Below are positions 1 through 8,551 of a stretch of 64,000 nucleotides of DNA, piece after piece (the first letter of the stretch is position 1; each line of letters begins with the position of its first letter). This DNA is from a virus. Where the stretch lies: positions 1 to 64,000 of IMG/VR virus record IMGVR_UViG_3300035698_013060. One strand, 5' to 3'. The notes beneath the pieces are model-generated. The model searched no databases and was not told where the DNA came from. It saw nothing but the letters and a program-made list of their open reading frames with translations. The position numbers were made by a program, and so were the translations under genes.

Positions 1-23
1 CTAAACTTAAGGAGGAATGAGCA

Positions 24-2168
24 TTGGATACGTTGAAAGTAACAAGTAAGCTGATCAAGAAGATACGGCGAGGAGAGGACTTCTCTGCCGCGAATCTCAA
101 GAATTGCCGGAAGGTCTTAGAGGCTGCTAACGTCCAGTACATTAGTACTGGTAAGACCTTTTTGACAGATGAGGAATTCGATGCACTGCGGGCAGAGTAC
201 AATCTGTATGACACCGCAATCCCTCTGAACCTTTCGGTTCAAGCAACCGGAAAGAAAGTAGAGCACACCAACTCTAACTTGCTCGGCTCGTTGGACAACG
301 TCTTCGACTGTGACCAGTTGACCGACTGGGTATCCAAACGTGCCAATGTTGGAGTCCCTGTTCCAAAGGGCGCTGTTCTGATAGCCTCATTCAAGTATGA
401 TGGTTGCTCGGTGGCGTTTGACGTTGGAAAAGAAGACGACATCATCAAAGCGTATTCCAGAGGTCAAGACGGCATCGGGGAAGACTTCACCCATATCTTT
501 GAAGGGTGGAAGTACATGTCAGATGAAGGGTGTACGAACAAGTGTGAGTGTATCATGCTCTGGGACGACTTTGAGGAATATTCGAAGTTGTACGCAGAGG
601 AAAATGGAAGGGCTTTGGCCAATCCACGCACCGCTGTGGCTGGTATACTCGGATCCAACGATGGAGCCAAGTACGCTAAGTTCCTAACGCTTGTTCCTCT
701 CGACTTCGTCCACTCTGGATCTGAAAAGTTCTCCAGACTGGAACGACTCTCACAGATGGCGAGCTCAGCTGAGTGCTCTAATGGCTTCATGCCGATGGAG
801 TACGCTACTCTCAAGTGGAACGGTAAGAAGCTCTACTGGGAGTTCGAAGGGAAGCGTCATCCGGTCAGTGACCTGTACGAGCAAGTCATTGATGATCGGA
901 ACAGTGACACATTCGGCTACATGATCGACGGCATCGTCGTTGAGCTAGCCTCTGAAGCCACCAGAACGAGTCTGGGTTTCAAAGAGAGTGACGGTAAACC
1001 GGTTCCCAAGTGGGCCGTGGCATTGAAGTTCCCCTACAAATCCGCGATCACCAGGATCAAAGAGTTTCAGTTCGACGTGGCAGGTAGCCGCTCGGGCCGG
1101 ATCACCCCGGTTGTGATGATTGACCCAGTCACTATCGACGGTAAGGAATACAGTCGTGTAAGTCTTTCCAACTTCAGTCGAGTGATGAAAGAAGACCTCA
1201 GGCACGGTGAGGAGGTTGAACTCACTATTCGAGGTGACGTTCTCGGGTACGTAGCTAGACCTGAAGGGAGAGAGGTTAACACCGATCAACCCAAGGTCCA
1301 GATCCCCAACTCTTGCCCGGTCTGTGAGGGTGACGTCGAGTTCAATGAGAGCGGAGCATGGCTGTTCTGCCAAAACTCAGAGTGTATGAGTAAGGCAACT
1401 GGCTGGGTTTTGAACTACCTCCGAAGGATGCGTATCAAAGGCATCGCAGAGGAAACAGTCCAGAAGCTCTACGATGAAGGTTGGCTCGACGATGGACCAA
1501 CTTGCTTGTATGACATTTCCAACAACGAAGAGGAGATAGCGTTAATCGAAGGCCTCGGACCAAGGTCCGTAGCTGATATGGTGGAAGCGATCGATGCCCG
1601 TCGGGAACCATGGGACTACGAGGTCGTGGGTTCAATGGGCTGGACTGGTCTCGGTCGAAGTATGATGAAGAGGGTATTCCAGGAGATGACCTGGGCTGAC
1701 CTGACGACCATGTTCAATACGTCCTCCAAGACGGAGTTTGTAGAAACCGCTAAAGGATTCAAGGACTTCGGTAAGGGCAGAGCTCAGAAACTCTATGAGT
1801 GCTGTCGAGACCAAGGAGCTTACGTAGATGCTCTCTTCGGAGAGCTCGATGTGAGGCTCTGGAGCAGGGAAGACCATTCCATACCGGAAAAGAGTCTGAC
1901 GTTTGTCATTACCGGAGACCTGCATAGGTGGGACCGAGACGATCTGAAGATCGAGCTGACACAGATGGGACACCGTCTGACCAGTTCCGTATCGGGTAAG
2001 ACCGACTATCTCGTTACGAATTTCCCTGATTCAGGGACCACGAAGATCACAAAGGCTCGCTCTCTAGGCAAGCCGGTGATTTCCGAAGAAGAGTTCATGA
2101 ATCTGCTCGGTCTCGGTCCTGCTGAGAATGTGAAGATAGGATCGGATGTCAGCGATGTCCCGTTCTGA
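24..2168 (+). CDS. ligA: NAD-dependent DNA ligase
   Basis: This enzyme seals nicks in duplex DNA using NAD and would act in phage replication and repair. The 714-residue protein has the LigA order: an N-terminal NMN-binding-like segment, the adenylation motif KYDG with the nucleophile Lys at residue 124, an OB-type region, a four-cysteine zinc site (Cys431, 434, 449, 454), helix-hairpin-helix repeats and a C-terminal BRCT domain from about residue 628. It is slightly longer than the usual 670 or so residues. The start is a TTG because AAGGAGG lies just upstream and no better ATG exists. The last residues, SDVPF, resemble the acidic tip of SSB proteins. A strong terminator follows directly. 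The family call is firm; the start is likely. Confidence 0.96.
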   Translation: MDTLKVTSKLIKKIRRGEDFSAANLKNCRKVLEAANVQYISTGKTFLTDEEFDALRAEYNLYDTAIPLNLSVQATGKKVEHTNSNLLGSLDNVFDCDQLTDWVSKRANVGVPVPKGAVLIASFKYDGCSVAFDVGKEDDIIKAYSRGQDGIGEDFTHIFEGWKYMSDEGCTNKCECIMLWDDFEEYSKLYAEENGRALANPRTAVAGILGSNDGAKYAKFLTLVPLDFVHSGSEKFSRLERLSQMASSAECSNGFMPMEYATLKWNGKKLYWEFEGKRHPVSDLYEQVIDDRNSDTFGYMIDGIVVELASEATRTSLGFKESDGKPVPKWAVALKFPYKSAITRIKEFQFDVAGSRSGRITPVVMIDPVTIDGKEYSRVSLSNFSRVMKEDLRHGEEVELTIRGDVLGYVARPEGREVNTDQPKVQIPNSCPVCEGDVEFNESGAWLFCQNSECMSKATGWVLNYLRRMRIKGIAEETVQKLYDEGWLDDGPTCLYDISNNEEEIALIEGLGPRSVADMVEAIDARREPWDYEVVGSMGWTGLGRSMMKRVFQEMTWADLTTMFNTSSKTEFVETAKGFKDFGKGRAQKLYECCRDQGAYVDALFGELDVRLWSREDHSIPEKSLTFVITGDLHRWDRDDLKIELTQMGHRLTSSVSGKTDYLVTNFPDSGTTKITKARSLGKPVISEEEFMNLLGLGPAENVKIGSDVSDVPF

Positions 2169-2179
2169 TGAGGAACTAA

Positions 2180-2222
2180 AGGCCCCCGGCCAAACGGCCG
2201 GGGGCTGGAGGTCCTTTTCTTC
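2180..2222 (+). terminator. Rho-independent terminator after ligase
   Basis: A perfect 10-bp GC stem (GCCCCCGGCC with its complement, AAAC loop) starts 14 bases after the ligase stop and is followed by a T-rich stretch. It should end the ligase transcript. Confidence 0.85.
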
Positions 2223-2246
2223 CTACCGTATATGAAAGGTATCGAG

Positions 2247-2257
2247 ACATATATTAG
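2247..2257 (+). promoter_or_regulatory. Candidate phage promoter, ACATATATTAG
   Basis: This is a variant of the ATATTA motif found repeatedly in front of plus-strand genes in this window. It follows the ligase terminator, and the nearest possible gene starts 80 bases downstream. The assignment rests only on the repeated motif. Confidence 0.4.
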
Positions 2258-2334
2258 AAACTTGGAATGGCTTCAATCCTTATAGTCAGCGTACCCAATA
2301 ACCCCCAACAAAAGAGGAGATTTTTGAGAGTCCA

Positions 2335-2517
2335 ATGCAAGCCATTTCACCGGGAGCTGGCTCGGGAGCAAAATGGAAACGGCTTGGGACCAAAGAGGGA
2401 ATCGTTGAAGTGGCTAAGAACAGTGAAACAACACGGAAAAATCGGCGGAAACAATTGAAAGATGAAAAGGTAAAAGGGTGTATAGATCTAATTGCCCTAT
2501 TACTGTTCCTATTATAG
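2335..2517 (+). CDS. Hypothetical small basic protein with hydrophobic C-terminus
   Basis: This 60-residue reading frame lies between the ATATTAG motif and a large hairpin. The product is Lys/Arg-rich in the middle and ends in a short hydrophobic stretch (LIALLLFLL) that could be membrane-associated. A GAGGAGA sequence lies about 15 bases before the ATG, a longer spacing than usual. An overlapping 63-residue frame starting at 2267 is the alternative. I do not recognise either product, and neither may be real. Confidence 0.35.
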   Translation: MQAISPGAGSGAKWKRLGTKEGIVEVAKNSETTRKNRRKQLKDEKVKGCIDLIALLLFLL

Positions 2518-2542
2518 GGATAGTATAGCCACTAAAGAGAAC

Positions 2543-2574
2543 AGCCGCCATCGGGTCGGGACCCGATGGCGGCT
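2543..2574. terminator. Strong hairpin between convergent transcripts
   Basis: A perfect inverted repeat (AGCCGCCATCGGGTC and its complement) lies between the end of the minus-strand HU gene and the plus-strand small gene. The minus-strand side is followed by a modest T-rich tail. It probably ends the HU transcript and may work in both directions. Confidence 0.7.
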
Positions 2575-2604
2575 AACTCGTTCTGAAATTCTTTGGTCTG
2601 CGAC

Positions 2605-2886
2605 CTAACGGCCGTTGACGGAGTCCTTGAGACCCTGACCGGCGCGGAAGCCGACGACATTGACGGGGCCGATGTCAATTTCTTCCATCGTCTGCGGATT
2701 GATACCCTTACGGGCGGCACGTTCGCTGACGGTGAAAGTACCGAAGCCAGCCAGTTGAACCTGACCTTCTTCAGTCAGATTGGTCTGCACGGCGGACAGC
2801 ACGGAGTTGACGATGATTGCAGCGTCTTTCTTCGTCACGTCCAGGTCTTCACACACGGCGTTGATGATGTCTTGGCGATTCGGCAT
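2605..2886 (-). CDS. HU/IHF-family DNA-binding protein
   Basis: A 93-residue histone-like protein that would bind and bend DNA as a dimer. It has the family's N-terminal helices (INAVCEDLDVTKKDAA), the GFGTF turn at about residues 47-51, and the ARKGINPQT beta-arm segment with its intercalating proline. Length matches HU (about 90 residues). The ATG follows a good AGGAGG site. Its upstream region holds a perfect 12-bp palindrome, and a strong terminator follows. HU and IHF cannot be told apart by eye. Phage copies commonly organise DNA during replication or packaging. Confidence 0.93.
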   Translation of the reverse strand: MPNRQDIINAVCEDLDVTKKDAAIIVNSVLSAVQTNLTEEGQVQLAGFGTFTVSERAARKGINPQTMEEIDIGPVNVVGFRAGQGLKDSVNGR

Positions 2887-2924
2887 TTTGGTACTAGCCT
2901 CCTGTTTCGCTTCTTTTGTATTTT

Positions 2925-2936
2925 GACCGATCGGTC
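2925..2936. promoter_or_regulatory. Palindrome GACCGATCGGTC, possible operator
   Basis: A perfect 12-base palindrome flanked by T runs lies 39 bases upstream of the HU start codon, within the expected promoter region of that minus-strand gene. It could bind a dimeric regulator. The 322 bases between HU and the RNA polymerase beta gene hold this site, a short hairpin near 2944 and the CATATTAG motif. I see no gene there. Confidence 0.35.
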
Positions 2937-3099
2937 TTTTGGAGGGTGCGAAGTAACACCCAATGCTTAATTTCTTGTTTCTACACAGGAGCCCTCAACC
3001 GGGACTTTCCCTAGGGTGATGAGTAGGAGCATAGAAATATCTTTACACTCAAGGCGCTTTTGAGGTTCCCTTTGACCTGAGCAACCCGACGGGAGAACT

Positions 3100-3107
3100 C
3101 ATATTAG
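3100..3107 (+). promoter_or_regulatory. Candidate phage promoter, CATATTAG
   Basis: An exact copy of the window's repeated motif, 102 bases upstream of the RNA polymerase beta fragment. It resembles the TATATTAC early promoter reported for phiKZ-like phages. A leader of about 100 bases would precede the gene. Confidence 0.6.
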
Positions 3108-3208
3108 ACCGAGAAGACTCTGGACCCTATTCAGGTATAGACCTACGGTCTTCACCTGAACTATCCCATTGAAATCCCTATCCGTGGAATGAAAAGAGAG
3201 GAACTACC

Positions 3209-4708
3209 ATGAATCAATCGGAACTCGTCTCCGCTGTCTCTGACAAGTCGGAGCCGTTCAACGAAGAAATGATCTTCTACAGAGAGCGAGAATCCATCAT
3301 CGCTCATCTCGAAAATATATGCAGGGCACTCGAGGTCATTGAATACATCAAATTCGTCGGCCTCGATTGGGAAGACGATGAGAGCAAGATGACTGCTTTC
3401 TCCACGGTGGACATCAAGCAAGCCAGGTTCGCCGAAGTTACGATGCGCTTCAGAGTAACGTACAAAGGGGAAACCCAAGACGTTATCAAGAAGACCTTCA
3501 TCCCGAGACTTGTCGACAACTTCTTCTTCATCATCAACGGCATACGCTACTATCCGATTTATCAGATAGTGGATCGAGGAGTATTCGTCACGCCGAAGGT
3601 GTATTCGTTGAAGACACTGCTCATGCCTATCCGCTTCAAATACAAACGGGTAGCAATGGCCGATGCGCACGACCAAGAGTTTGAAGCTCATGAGTTCGAG
3701 CTGAATCTGTTCAAAAACAGTATCAGTTATCTGTACTACTTCTTCGCAAAAATGGGTCTTCACGGGACTCTGGGATACTTCGGTTACGAGTACGGCGACG
3801 GTGCAGACCTGCTTCTCGTCGAGGCTGATGAACTGGAAGACTTGTCAGCGTACAAGAAGAGCATTTTCTATTCGTTCTGGTTAAAGGGTGATCTCTGGTT
3901 GATAGCCAAGAAGAAGACCTTTAAGACCGAAGAACAGAAGAGCTTTCTCTACTCGCTTGTCGAGGTCCTATCTGTGATAGGAGATGTCGAGGACATTGAA
4001 GAGGAATGGCTTCGTGTACTCGGAAGCCTCTTCACCAAGAGTGCTAACAGCAGGGTCGACAAGGCCCGCAAGGTTCTGTTCTCGTTGGAGAGGATTCTGG
4101 ACGACGAGACCAAGCGTATCCTCAGCGAGATCAAGCCGGAAGACAAGGAAGACACTTATTCCATCATCAGGTGGATGCTTCGTGAATTCGAAACACATCA
4201 GTACCAGGACAACGTTAGCCTCCGCTGCAAGCGGATGCAGTGTTGGGAGTATCTCACCAATCCACTTCTACGGTTTTTCAGTAACGCTACCTATCGCATT
4301 CTCAACACGAGAAACCTTACTATCAGGACTCTGACCGGTGTATTCAACATCGGCCCGAACTTCTTGACAAAGAGGTTACTCAGCAACGAACTGGTCAGAT
4401 ATGAAGGTGGAGTAAATGCCATCGACCTCTTCGGGGCATCTTTGAAAGTGACCATGCGTGGGGCTGGATCTATCGGTGGCTCCGGTGGAGACGTCTCTGA
4501 CAGATACCGAGGAGTGCACAAGAGTTACGTTGGAAATCTGTCGTTGGTTACAGCCAGCCCAGGTGATCCTGGACTGAGTGCAGTACTCACCCCATTTGCC
4601 AATGTTGAAGAAGGTGTGTTCAACATGTTGGAAGATGAGCTGGCGGACAAACCTACTAAGAAGGCTAAGAAGCCCGCGACTAAGAAAAGAGGAAGGGAAA
4701 AGAAGTGA
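3209..4708 (+). CDS. RNA polymerase beta subunit, N-terminal part
   Basis: This is the N-terminal half of a split multisubunit RNA polymerase beta subunit. Around residues 105-125, FFFIINGIRYYP followed by QIVDRGVFVTPK matches the cellular pattern FIVNG...VSQ..RSPGVF. Near residues 430-465, RGVHKSYVGNLSL and then SPGDPGLSAVLTPF matches the conserved stretch [20 protein letters not shown]. The frame stops soon after, and the 499-residue product ends in a Lys-rich tail, so the catalytic C-terminal half of beta must be encoded elsewhere. I did not find it in this window. The next gene overlaps by four bases. Split beta genes are known in phiKZ-like phages. Whether this belongs to the virion or the non-virion enzyme cannot be told from here. 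Confidence 0.85.
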   Translation: MNQSELVSAVSDKSEPFNEEMIFYRERESIIAHLENICRALEVIEYIKFVGLDWEDDESKMTAFSTVDIKQARFAEVTMRFRVTYKGETQDVIKKTFIPRLVDNFFFIINGIRYYPIYQIVDRGVFVTPKVYSLKTLLMPIRFKYKRVAMADAHDQEFEAHEFELNLFKNSISYLYYFFAKMGLHGTLGYFGYEYGDGADLLLVEADELEDLSAYKKSIFYSFWLKGDLWLIAKKKTFKTEEQKSFLYSLVEVLSVIGDVEDIEEEWLRVLGSLFTKSANSRVDKARKVLFSLERILDDETKRILSEIKPEDKEDTYSIIRWMLREFETHQYQDNVSLRCKRMQCWEYLTNPLLRFFSNATYRILNTRNLTIRTLTGVFNIGPNFLTKRLLSNELVRYEGGVNAIDLFGASLKVTMRGAGSIGGSGGDVSDRYRGVHKSYVGNLSLVTASPGDPGLSAVLTPFANVEEGVFNMLEDELADKPTKKAKKPATKKRGREKK

Positions 4709-5580
4709 TTGATCGAACGTCAACGATGATCAAAGTCAGAACTGCAGCGGCCATCGCTAACGTCGGTCTTCCTACTTACTACTTCTCATCAGAGGTGGCC
4801 CCGCTTGGGGTCACCTTTCCGGGGTGTAAGAATGTTCTGAAGACCATAAAGGCCATTCTAAAAGAAGGTTACACTGGCTTTTGCTTAAGAACAGAATGGC
4901 CAGATAACGCTCATCTGGAGCAGTGTAAGGGATTCCAATGGCCTCTATACCCTGTCAATCTAAACAGTCGCCTGAAGTTTTACATCTTTAGGAACATTCA
5001 ACCAGGTTCAACTGATACGACTTACGCTATTGACTATCTTGAGGCCATACTAGATGGAGGGGTTAGCAAGTACGGAAGGATGGATCCGTCCCTTGATCTT
5101 TCAAACACCGTAGACTTTAATGAGATTGTCCAGCCTTTCGGGGCGTTCCCTTTCATATACGAACATGTGAGTTGTTATCAGATGAGGATAGCCATTCAAG
5201 ACTCCTCTAAGATATCTCATTGGAACGCTACGGTGGCATGGGATAGAATCAATGGAAGAATGGATGGAAGGTACGGACTGGTCGGCGAGGTCAACCCCAC
5301 AAGCGATATCTCTCATAGGGAGGCTTTGAGTTCAGGAGGATTAAAGGCCACGGGCGTCCTCCCAGTCAGTCAATGGTTCTCTGAGGACAGAGGCAAGCTC
5401 AGATACATCATGCGAGACCATGCCATTCCAGGTATCTGGTATGAGTGTTCTAAGATTGATGGTTCTCGTTTTCAGTTTTGGGACATTGCTGAAGACTCCA
5501 CTAGAGCTTACAGTTCTTGGTGTCTGAATCACCTGAAAGACATCGATCTGATAGAGTATCATCTGGACTACCGTAAATAA
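4705..5580 (+). CDS. Hypothetical protein
   Basis: A 291-residue protein that I do not recognise. It starts at a GTG overlapping the stop of the RNA polymerase beta fragment (GTGA), with GGAAGGG upstream. An ATG seven codons further in is an alternative. The sequence is rich in aromatic residues and Trp, with no membrane segment, signal peptide or clear catalytic motif. The tight coupling suggests co-expression with the polymerase fragment. It is followed at once by a CATATTAG motif and a folded non-coding stretch. Confidence 0.8.
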   Translation: MIDRTSTMIKVRTAAAIANVGLPTYYFSSEVAPLGVTFPGCKNVLKTIKAILKEGYTGFCLRTEWPDNAHLEQCKGFQWPLYPVNLNSRLKFYIFRNIQPGSTDTTYAIDYLEAILDGGVSKYGRMDPSLDLSNTVDFNEIVQPFGAFPFIYEHVSCYQMRIAIQDSSKISHWNATVAWDRINGRMDGRYGLVGEVNPTSDISHREALSSGGLKATGVLPVSQWFSEDRGKLRYIMRDHAIPGIWYECSKIDGSRFQFWDIAEDSTRAYSSWCLNHLKDIDLIEYHLDYRK

Positions 5581-5594
5581 ACCATACGGTTGAT

Positions 5595-5603
5595 ACATAT
5601 TAG
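5595..5603 (+). promoter_or_regulatory. Candidate phage promoter, ACATATTAG
   Basis: An exact motif copy 15 bases after the preceding stop codon. No convincing gene follows. What follows is a 350-base folded stretch ending in a terminator, so this may drive a non-coding RNA. Confidence 0.6.
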
Positions 5604-5957
5604 TAATGTATCGCGAACGATGACGTTCGTGTTGCAAAGGTACCTGGTGGACCAATGCGTAAAAAGGAAGGTTATTGATCCGTGCGCTAATGGAAGCGTG
5701 TGCACGGGGAGACTATGCCAGCCTCTGTATCCCGTCGCCTTCGGGTGTACGCTGGGATCAGGTGCAGAGGAGTCAGGAATATTGTGATCTAAGGCCCAGC
5801 AACAATTGTGGATTAAGTCGCCCTGGCAGCGATACCACGACCTAGACCAATGGAAAAAGGTTTCCAACCACTGGTCGATCCGCCGAGGTATATCGGTTTT
5901 TAAGTAATCCGCCGATAGGGTCCTGAAAGGGGCCTTATCGGTATTCCTTTTTCTTTT
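5604..5957 (+). ncRNA. Candidate structured non-coding RNA
   Basis: About 350 bases without a credible gene, bounded by a CATATTAG motif and a terminator (stem CCGATA with TATCGG at 5912-5941, then a T-rich tail). Several hairpins can be drawn by hand. They are CGAACG/CGTTCG near 5612-5628, CCGTGC/GCACGG near 5680-5708, CCTCTG/CAGAGG enclosing ATCCC/GGGAT near 5723-5772, and ACCA-TGGAAA/TTTCCA-TGGT near 5846-5877. This density of nested stems suggests a folded RNA. I do not recognise it as tmRNA, RNase P RNA, 6S RNA or a group I intron. A 65-codon frame inside looks accidental. Confidence 0.6.
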
Positions 5958-5981
5958 CTATGCTCCCTTTAGAAAGAAGAA

Positions 5982-6009
5982 GGCCCCTATCCCGTGAAGG
6001 ATAGGGGCC
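5982..6009 (-). terminator. Terminator after major capsid gene
   Basis: A perfect 11-bp stem (GGCCCCTATCC and complement). On the minus strand it follows the capsid gene stop by about 40 bases and is followed by TTCTTCTTTCT. It faces the plus-strand terminator at 5912-5957. Confidence 0.85.
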
Positions 6010-6047
6010 AACTCGAACTTCAGACCGAAAGGTCTGCTGGGACTCCG

Positions 6048-7715
6048 TTACGGAGTGGGCCAGCTGACGGCGCCGGTGTTGTTCTTGATCTCAATGCGGA
6101 AAATCGCATCGTTGAAGTACTCAGTCAGATGCCGCTTCGCGATCATGATGCTCGGGACCAAGCTGTACTGGGGATCCGAGTAACCCTTCTCGACGTTGAA
6201 GCTGTAGGGGAAGTACTTGTAGGTCATCTGCTCGTCCTGGGACGAGACAAAGATCACGTACAGGTAGCCCTGAGGCATCGCCGGGGTAGACACGATCTCG
6301 TAGCGATTTGCACCGCTGATAGCGCCGAGGCTGTAGTCTGCTTCCACACCCGAGCGTTCGCCAGCGGAACCAACAAAGGTCCAGGTGACATTCGGGAGCA
6401 GGTTGCAGTCCAGATCATTGCCGATGATCACGAACTTGCCGCCCGTGAACATACGATCCTGCTTGAGCTTCGTGGCGTAATGGTCGATCACGTCCTTCAG
6501 CATTTCGCGCCAGGCCTTCGGCGTACCGGAGAACTGTGCGTAGGGCTTCAGGTCGAATTCGGCCGGATAACGCTGGTCGCGGGCATAGCCCTCGACGATG
6601 AAGTCGCGCAGCTCGTGGTCGAGCTTCAGTGCCAGGGTGTTGGTCATGATATCGACGACCTTCGCGGCACCGTCGATATTGTACATGGCCATCACGTCTT
6701 GCAGGAACTCGATGGGAAGCGGGGCGTTCAAGTGTGTGCCGGTTCCGATCGTCAGGTCGCGAGTCTGAATGTCAAACGAGATACTCTCGGTATGCATGTT
6801 GAATTCAGAGCTGAGCTTACCCTTGATCTTCACTCCCAAGACGAAACCGCCGGTGGTCGCCAGCGTCAACGTCCCTGTCACACGATCCACACGGCCGAAC
6901 AGGTTGTCGGTCGTAGGAACTGCACCAGTCAAGGGGTTGCCGTCGACATCCAGGTCACTGGGATGGTACGCAGAGACGGCGTAGAAAACATCACCGTTCA
7001 GGCCACAACCGATACGTAGCTGTTCCACATCCACTGGTGCATCAGCATCACCGCCGAGGCTATGAGTGGTGGTGATCCGAACTGCGATCACATGGAAATC
7101 CGGATCAACACTGTCACCGACTGCCGCAGAGGCAACTGCCGCACCGGGAAGAGTCCCCAACAGGTCGAAGCCCTTGGTGGCACCGTCTACAATACCAGCA
7201 CCGTAATCGGTGTCGGCCAAGAACAGCCAATCATTCCAGAGAGACTGGCCTTCGACCAGACCTTCTGCACTGCCGCCGTCCATGATGGCTTCGGGCAGGT
7301 AATGGCGAACGCCATTCTTGATGATGTACGGAAGCAGGTAGCTGACCGAGAACTTCGGCAGCTTCACAACTTCGGTCGGAATGGCGTTCTTCATCGCCAT
7401 CCGGGGCCAAAGCTTCCTGATCGTCGGAACGCTCAGGCTGCTGATCGGGGTAACGCCGCTGAGGCTCTCTTGGAGAGTCGTCATCCGGCTGTTGTCAATG
7501 AGTTGCGCCAAGGAGTCCTGCTCATCGGCATCGACGCCCTTAAGCATCGCGGCCTTGTAGTCCTCGAACAGCCCGTTGTCGCTCAAGATCTCCTGGTAAC
7601 CTTCACCCAGGATATTGACGTGCTGTTCATCGAACAGGGCTTTTGCCTCATTCAGGACTTGGCTGTAGCCATCCTGTTTGGGCGCACCGAGATTGGTGGT
7701 CTTGTATGAAATCAT
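6048..7715 (-). CDS. Major capsid protein (T4 gp23-like)
   Basis: The main shell protein of the head, 555 residues. The body has gp23-type features: the stretch after residue 90 (VPTIRKLWPRMAMKN) and the C-terminal region with VTWTFVGSAGERSG, then YKYFPYSFNVEKG and LVPSIMIAKRHL, which matches the end of T4-type capsid proteins. The ATG follows GAGGAA. Codons are more GC-ended than in neighbours, as expected for very high expression. The first residues are MISYKTTN, and VLNE ends at residue 23. Other phage proteins here share this kind of N-terminus, and the prohead protease may cut at that site. A promoter must lie in the 205 bases upstream, which hold no gene. A terminator follows. Confidence 0.88.
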   Translation of the reverse strand: MISYKTTNLGAPKQDGYSQVLNEAKALFDEQHVNILGEGYQEILSDNGLFEDYKAAMLKGVDADEQDSLAQLIDNSRMTTLQESLSGVTPISSLSVPTIRKLWPRMAMKNAIPTEVVKLPKFSVSYLLPYIIKNGVRHYLPEAIMDGGSAEGLVEGQSLWNDWLFLADTDYGAGIVDGATKGFDLLGTLPGAAVASAAVGDSVDPDFHVIAVRITTTHSLGGDADAPVDVEQLRIGCGLNGDVFYAVSAYHPSDLDVDGNPLTGAVPTTDNLFGRVDRVTGTLTLATTGGFVLGVKIKGKLSSEFNMHTESISFDIQTRDLTIGTGTHLNAPLPIEFLQDVMAMYNIDGAAKVVDIMTNTLALKLDHELRDFIVEGYARDQRYPAEFDLKPYAQFSGTPKAWREMLKDVIDHYATKLKQDRMFTGGKFVIIGNDLDCNLLPNVTWTFVGSAGERSGVEADYSLGAISGANRYEIVSTPAMPQGYLYVIFVSSQDEQMTYKYFPYSFNVEKGYSDPQYSLVPSIMIAKRHLTEYFNDAIFRIEIKNNTGAVSWPTP

Positions 7716-7920
7716 GCTAGTTTCCTCGCTTAGGTCCTTTCGTCACACTTGCACACGGCCCCATTCTCTGGCAAAGTCTGGGATTTGTGTCGGTTTGAGA
7801 GAAGGCTTTGTTTTCCTGCCGGACCAATCCCCGAACCCCCAGCGCACGCATGGGCAGTGCAGGGATAGGAAACAGCCGATAGAAGTCATCAATTCAATGT
7901 TACGTCTACACTAGGAATAG

Positions 7921-8541
7921 CTACTCAGCGGGCTTCCTGCTAACCCGTTCGAGGACATCAGCAATAATCTTCACCTGTTCTTTGATAGCGATGAAGGAAA
8001 GAAGAAGGTTCTTGTATTCTGCCTTCGCAAACTTCTTGGTGAGTAGAATCCCGATCTTTTCTTGGATATCGAATGAGTGATCCTTCAGGACGGTCAAGAC
8101 CTCCTTGACGGTCAAGTCGGATGTAGTAGATGTCACTCTGAGAATGGAATCCAGAAGCTCTTCAGCCATCCCATTGAGGCCTTCGTACTCAGAGAAGAGC
8201 TTTTTTCGCTTCTCTACCTCAGCCTCGTCAAACTCTGGCTCTTCCATAGCGGGATCTTCTTCGCCGCCGCCGCCAAAGTCGCCTCCAGCATCATCATCAT
8301 CATCACCAGCACCTGCTCCAGCAGCATCATCATCGCCAGCACCTGCTCCATCCCCTAGATCATCTCCCCCGGTATCCCCTGCACCAGTGTCTTCCTTCTT
8401 TTCTTTCTTCTTTTCAGCGCCTCCAGCGTCCTCCCCTTCAGCTTTACCGGCAGGATCGTCTTCAGGTTTACCTACAGCTGTATCGTCTTTGTCCTCAGGA
8501 GCCTCATTAAGGAGGCTTTTATTCTTATAAAAAATGGCCAT
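7921..8541 (-). CDS. Acidic low-complexity protein, possible prohead core/scaffold
   Basis: A 206-residue protein directly upstream of the major capsid gene on the same strand. It starts MAIFYKNKSLLNE, close to the MLFY-type start shared by several proteins here, with an LLNE site ending at residue 13. Residues 15-110 are very rich in Asp, Glu, Gly and Ala with DDD and GAG repeats. The last 90 residues look helical. Position and composition suggest a prohead core or scaffold protein removed by the prohead protease, but no family is recognised. The ATG has a strong AGGAGG site. The repeats include runs of CATCATCAT on the plus strand. Confidence 0.8.
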   Translation of the reverse strand: MAIFYKNKSLLNEAPEDKDDTAVGKPEDDPAGKAEGEDAGGAEKKKEKKEDTGAGDTGGDDLGDGAGAGDDDAAGAGAGDDDDDAGGDFGGGGEEDPAMEEPEFDEAEVEKRKKLFSEYEGLNGMAEELLDSILRVTSTTSDLTVKEVLTVLKDHSFDIQEKIGILLTKKFAKAEYKNLLLSFIAIKEQVKIIADVLERVSRKPAE

Positions 8542-8551
8542 CGGCGCCTCC

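Noticed and set aside
5590-5787. A 65-codon frame inside the folded non-coding stretch
   Set aside because: No ribosome site, and the stem-loop structure explains the sequence better.
5994-7019. Long plus-strand open frame opposite the capsid gene
   Set aside because: It is a shadow of the strongly biased major capsid gene. It has no ribosome site of note and its product is low-complexity Val/Asp/Arg sequence.
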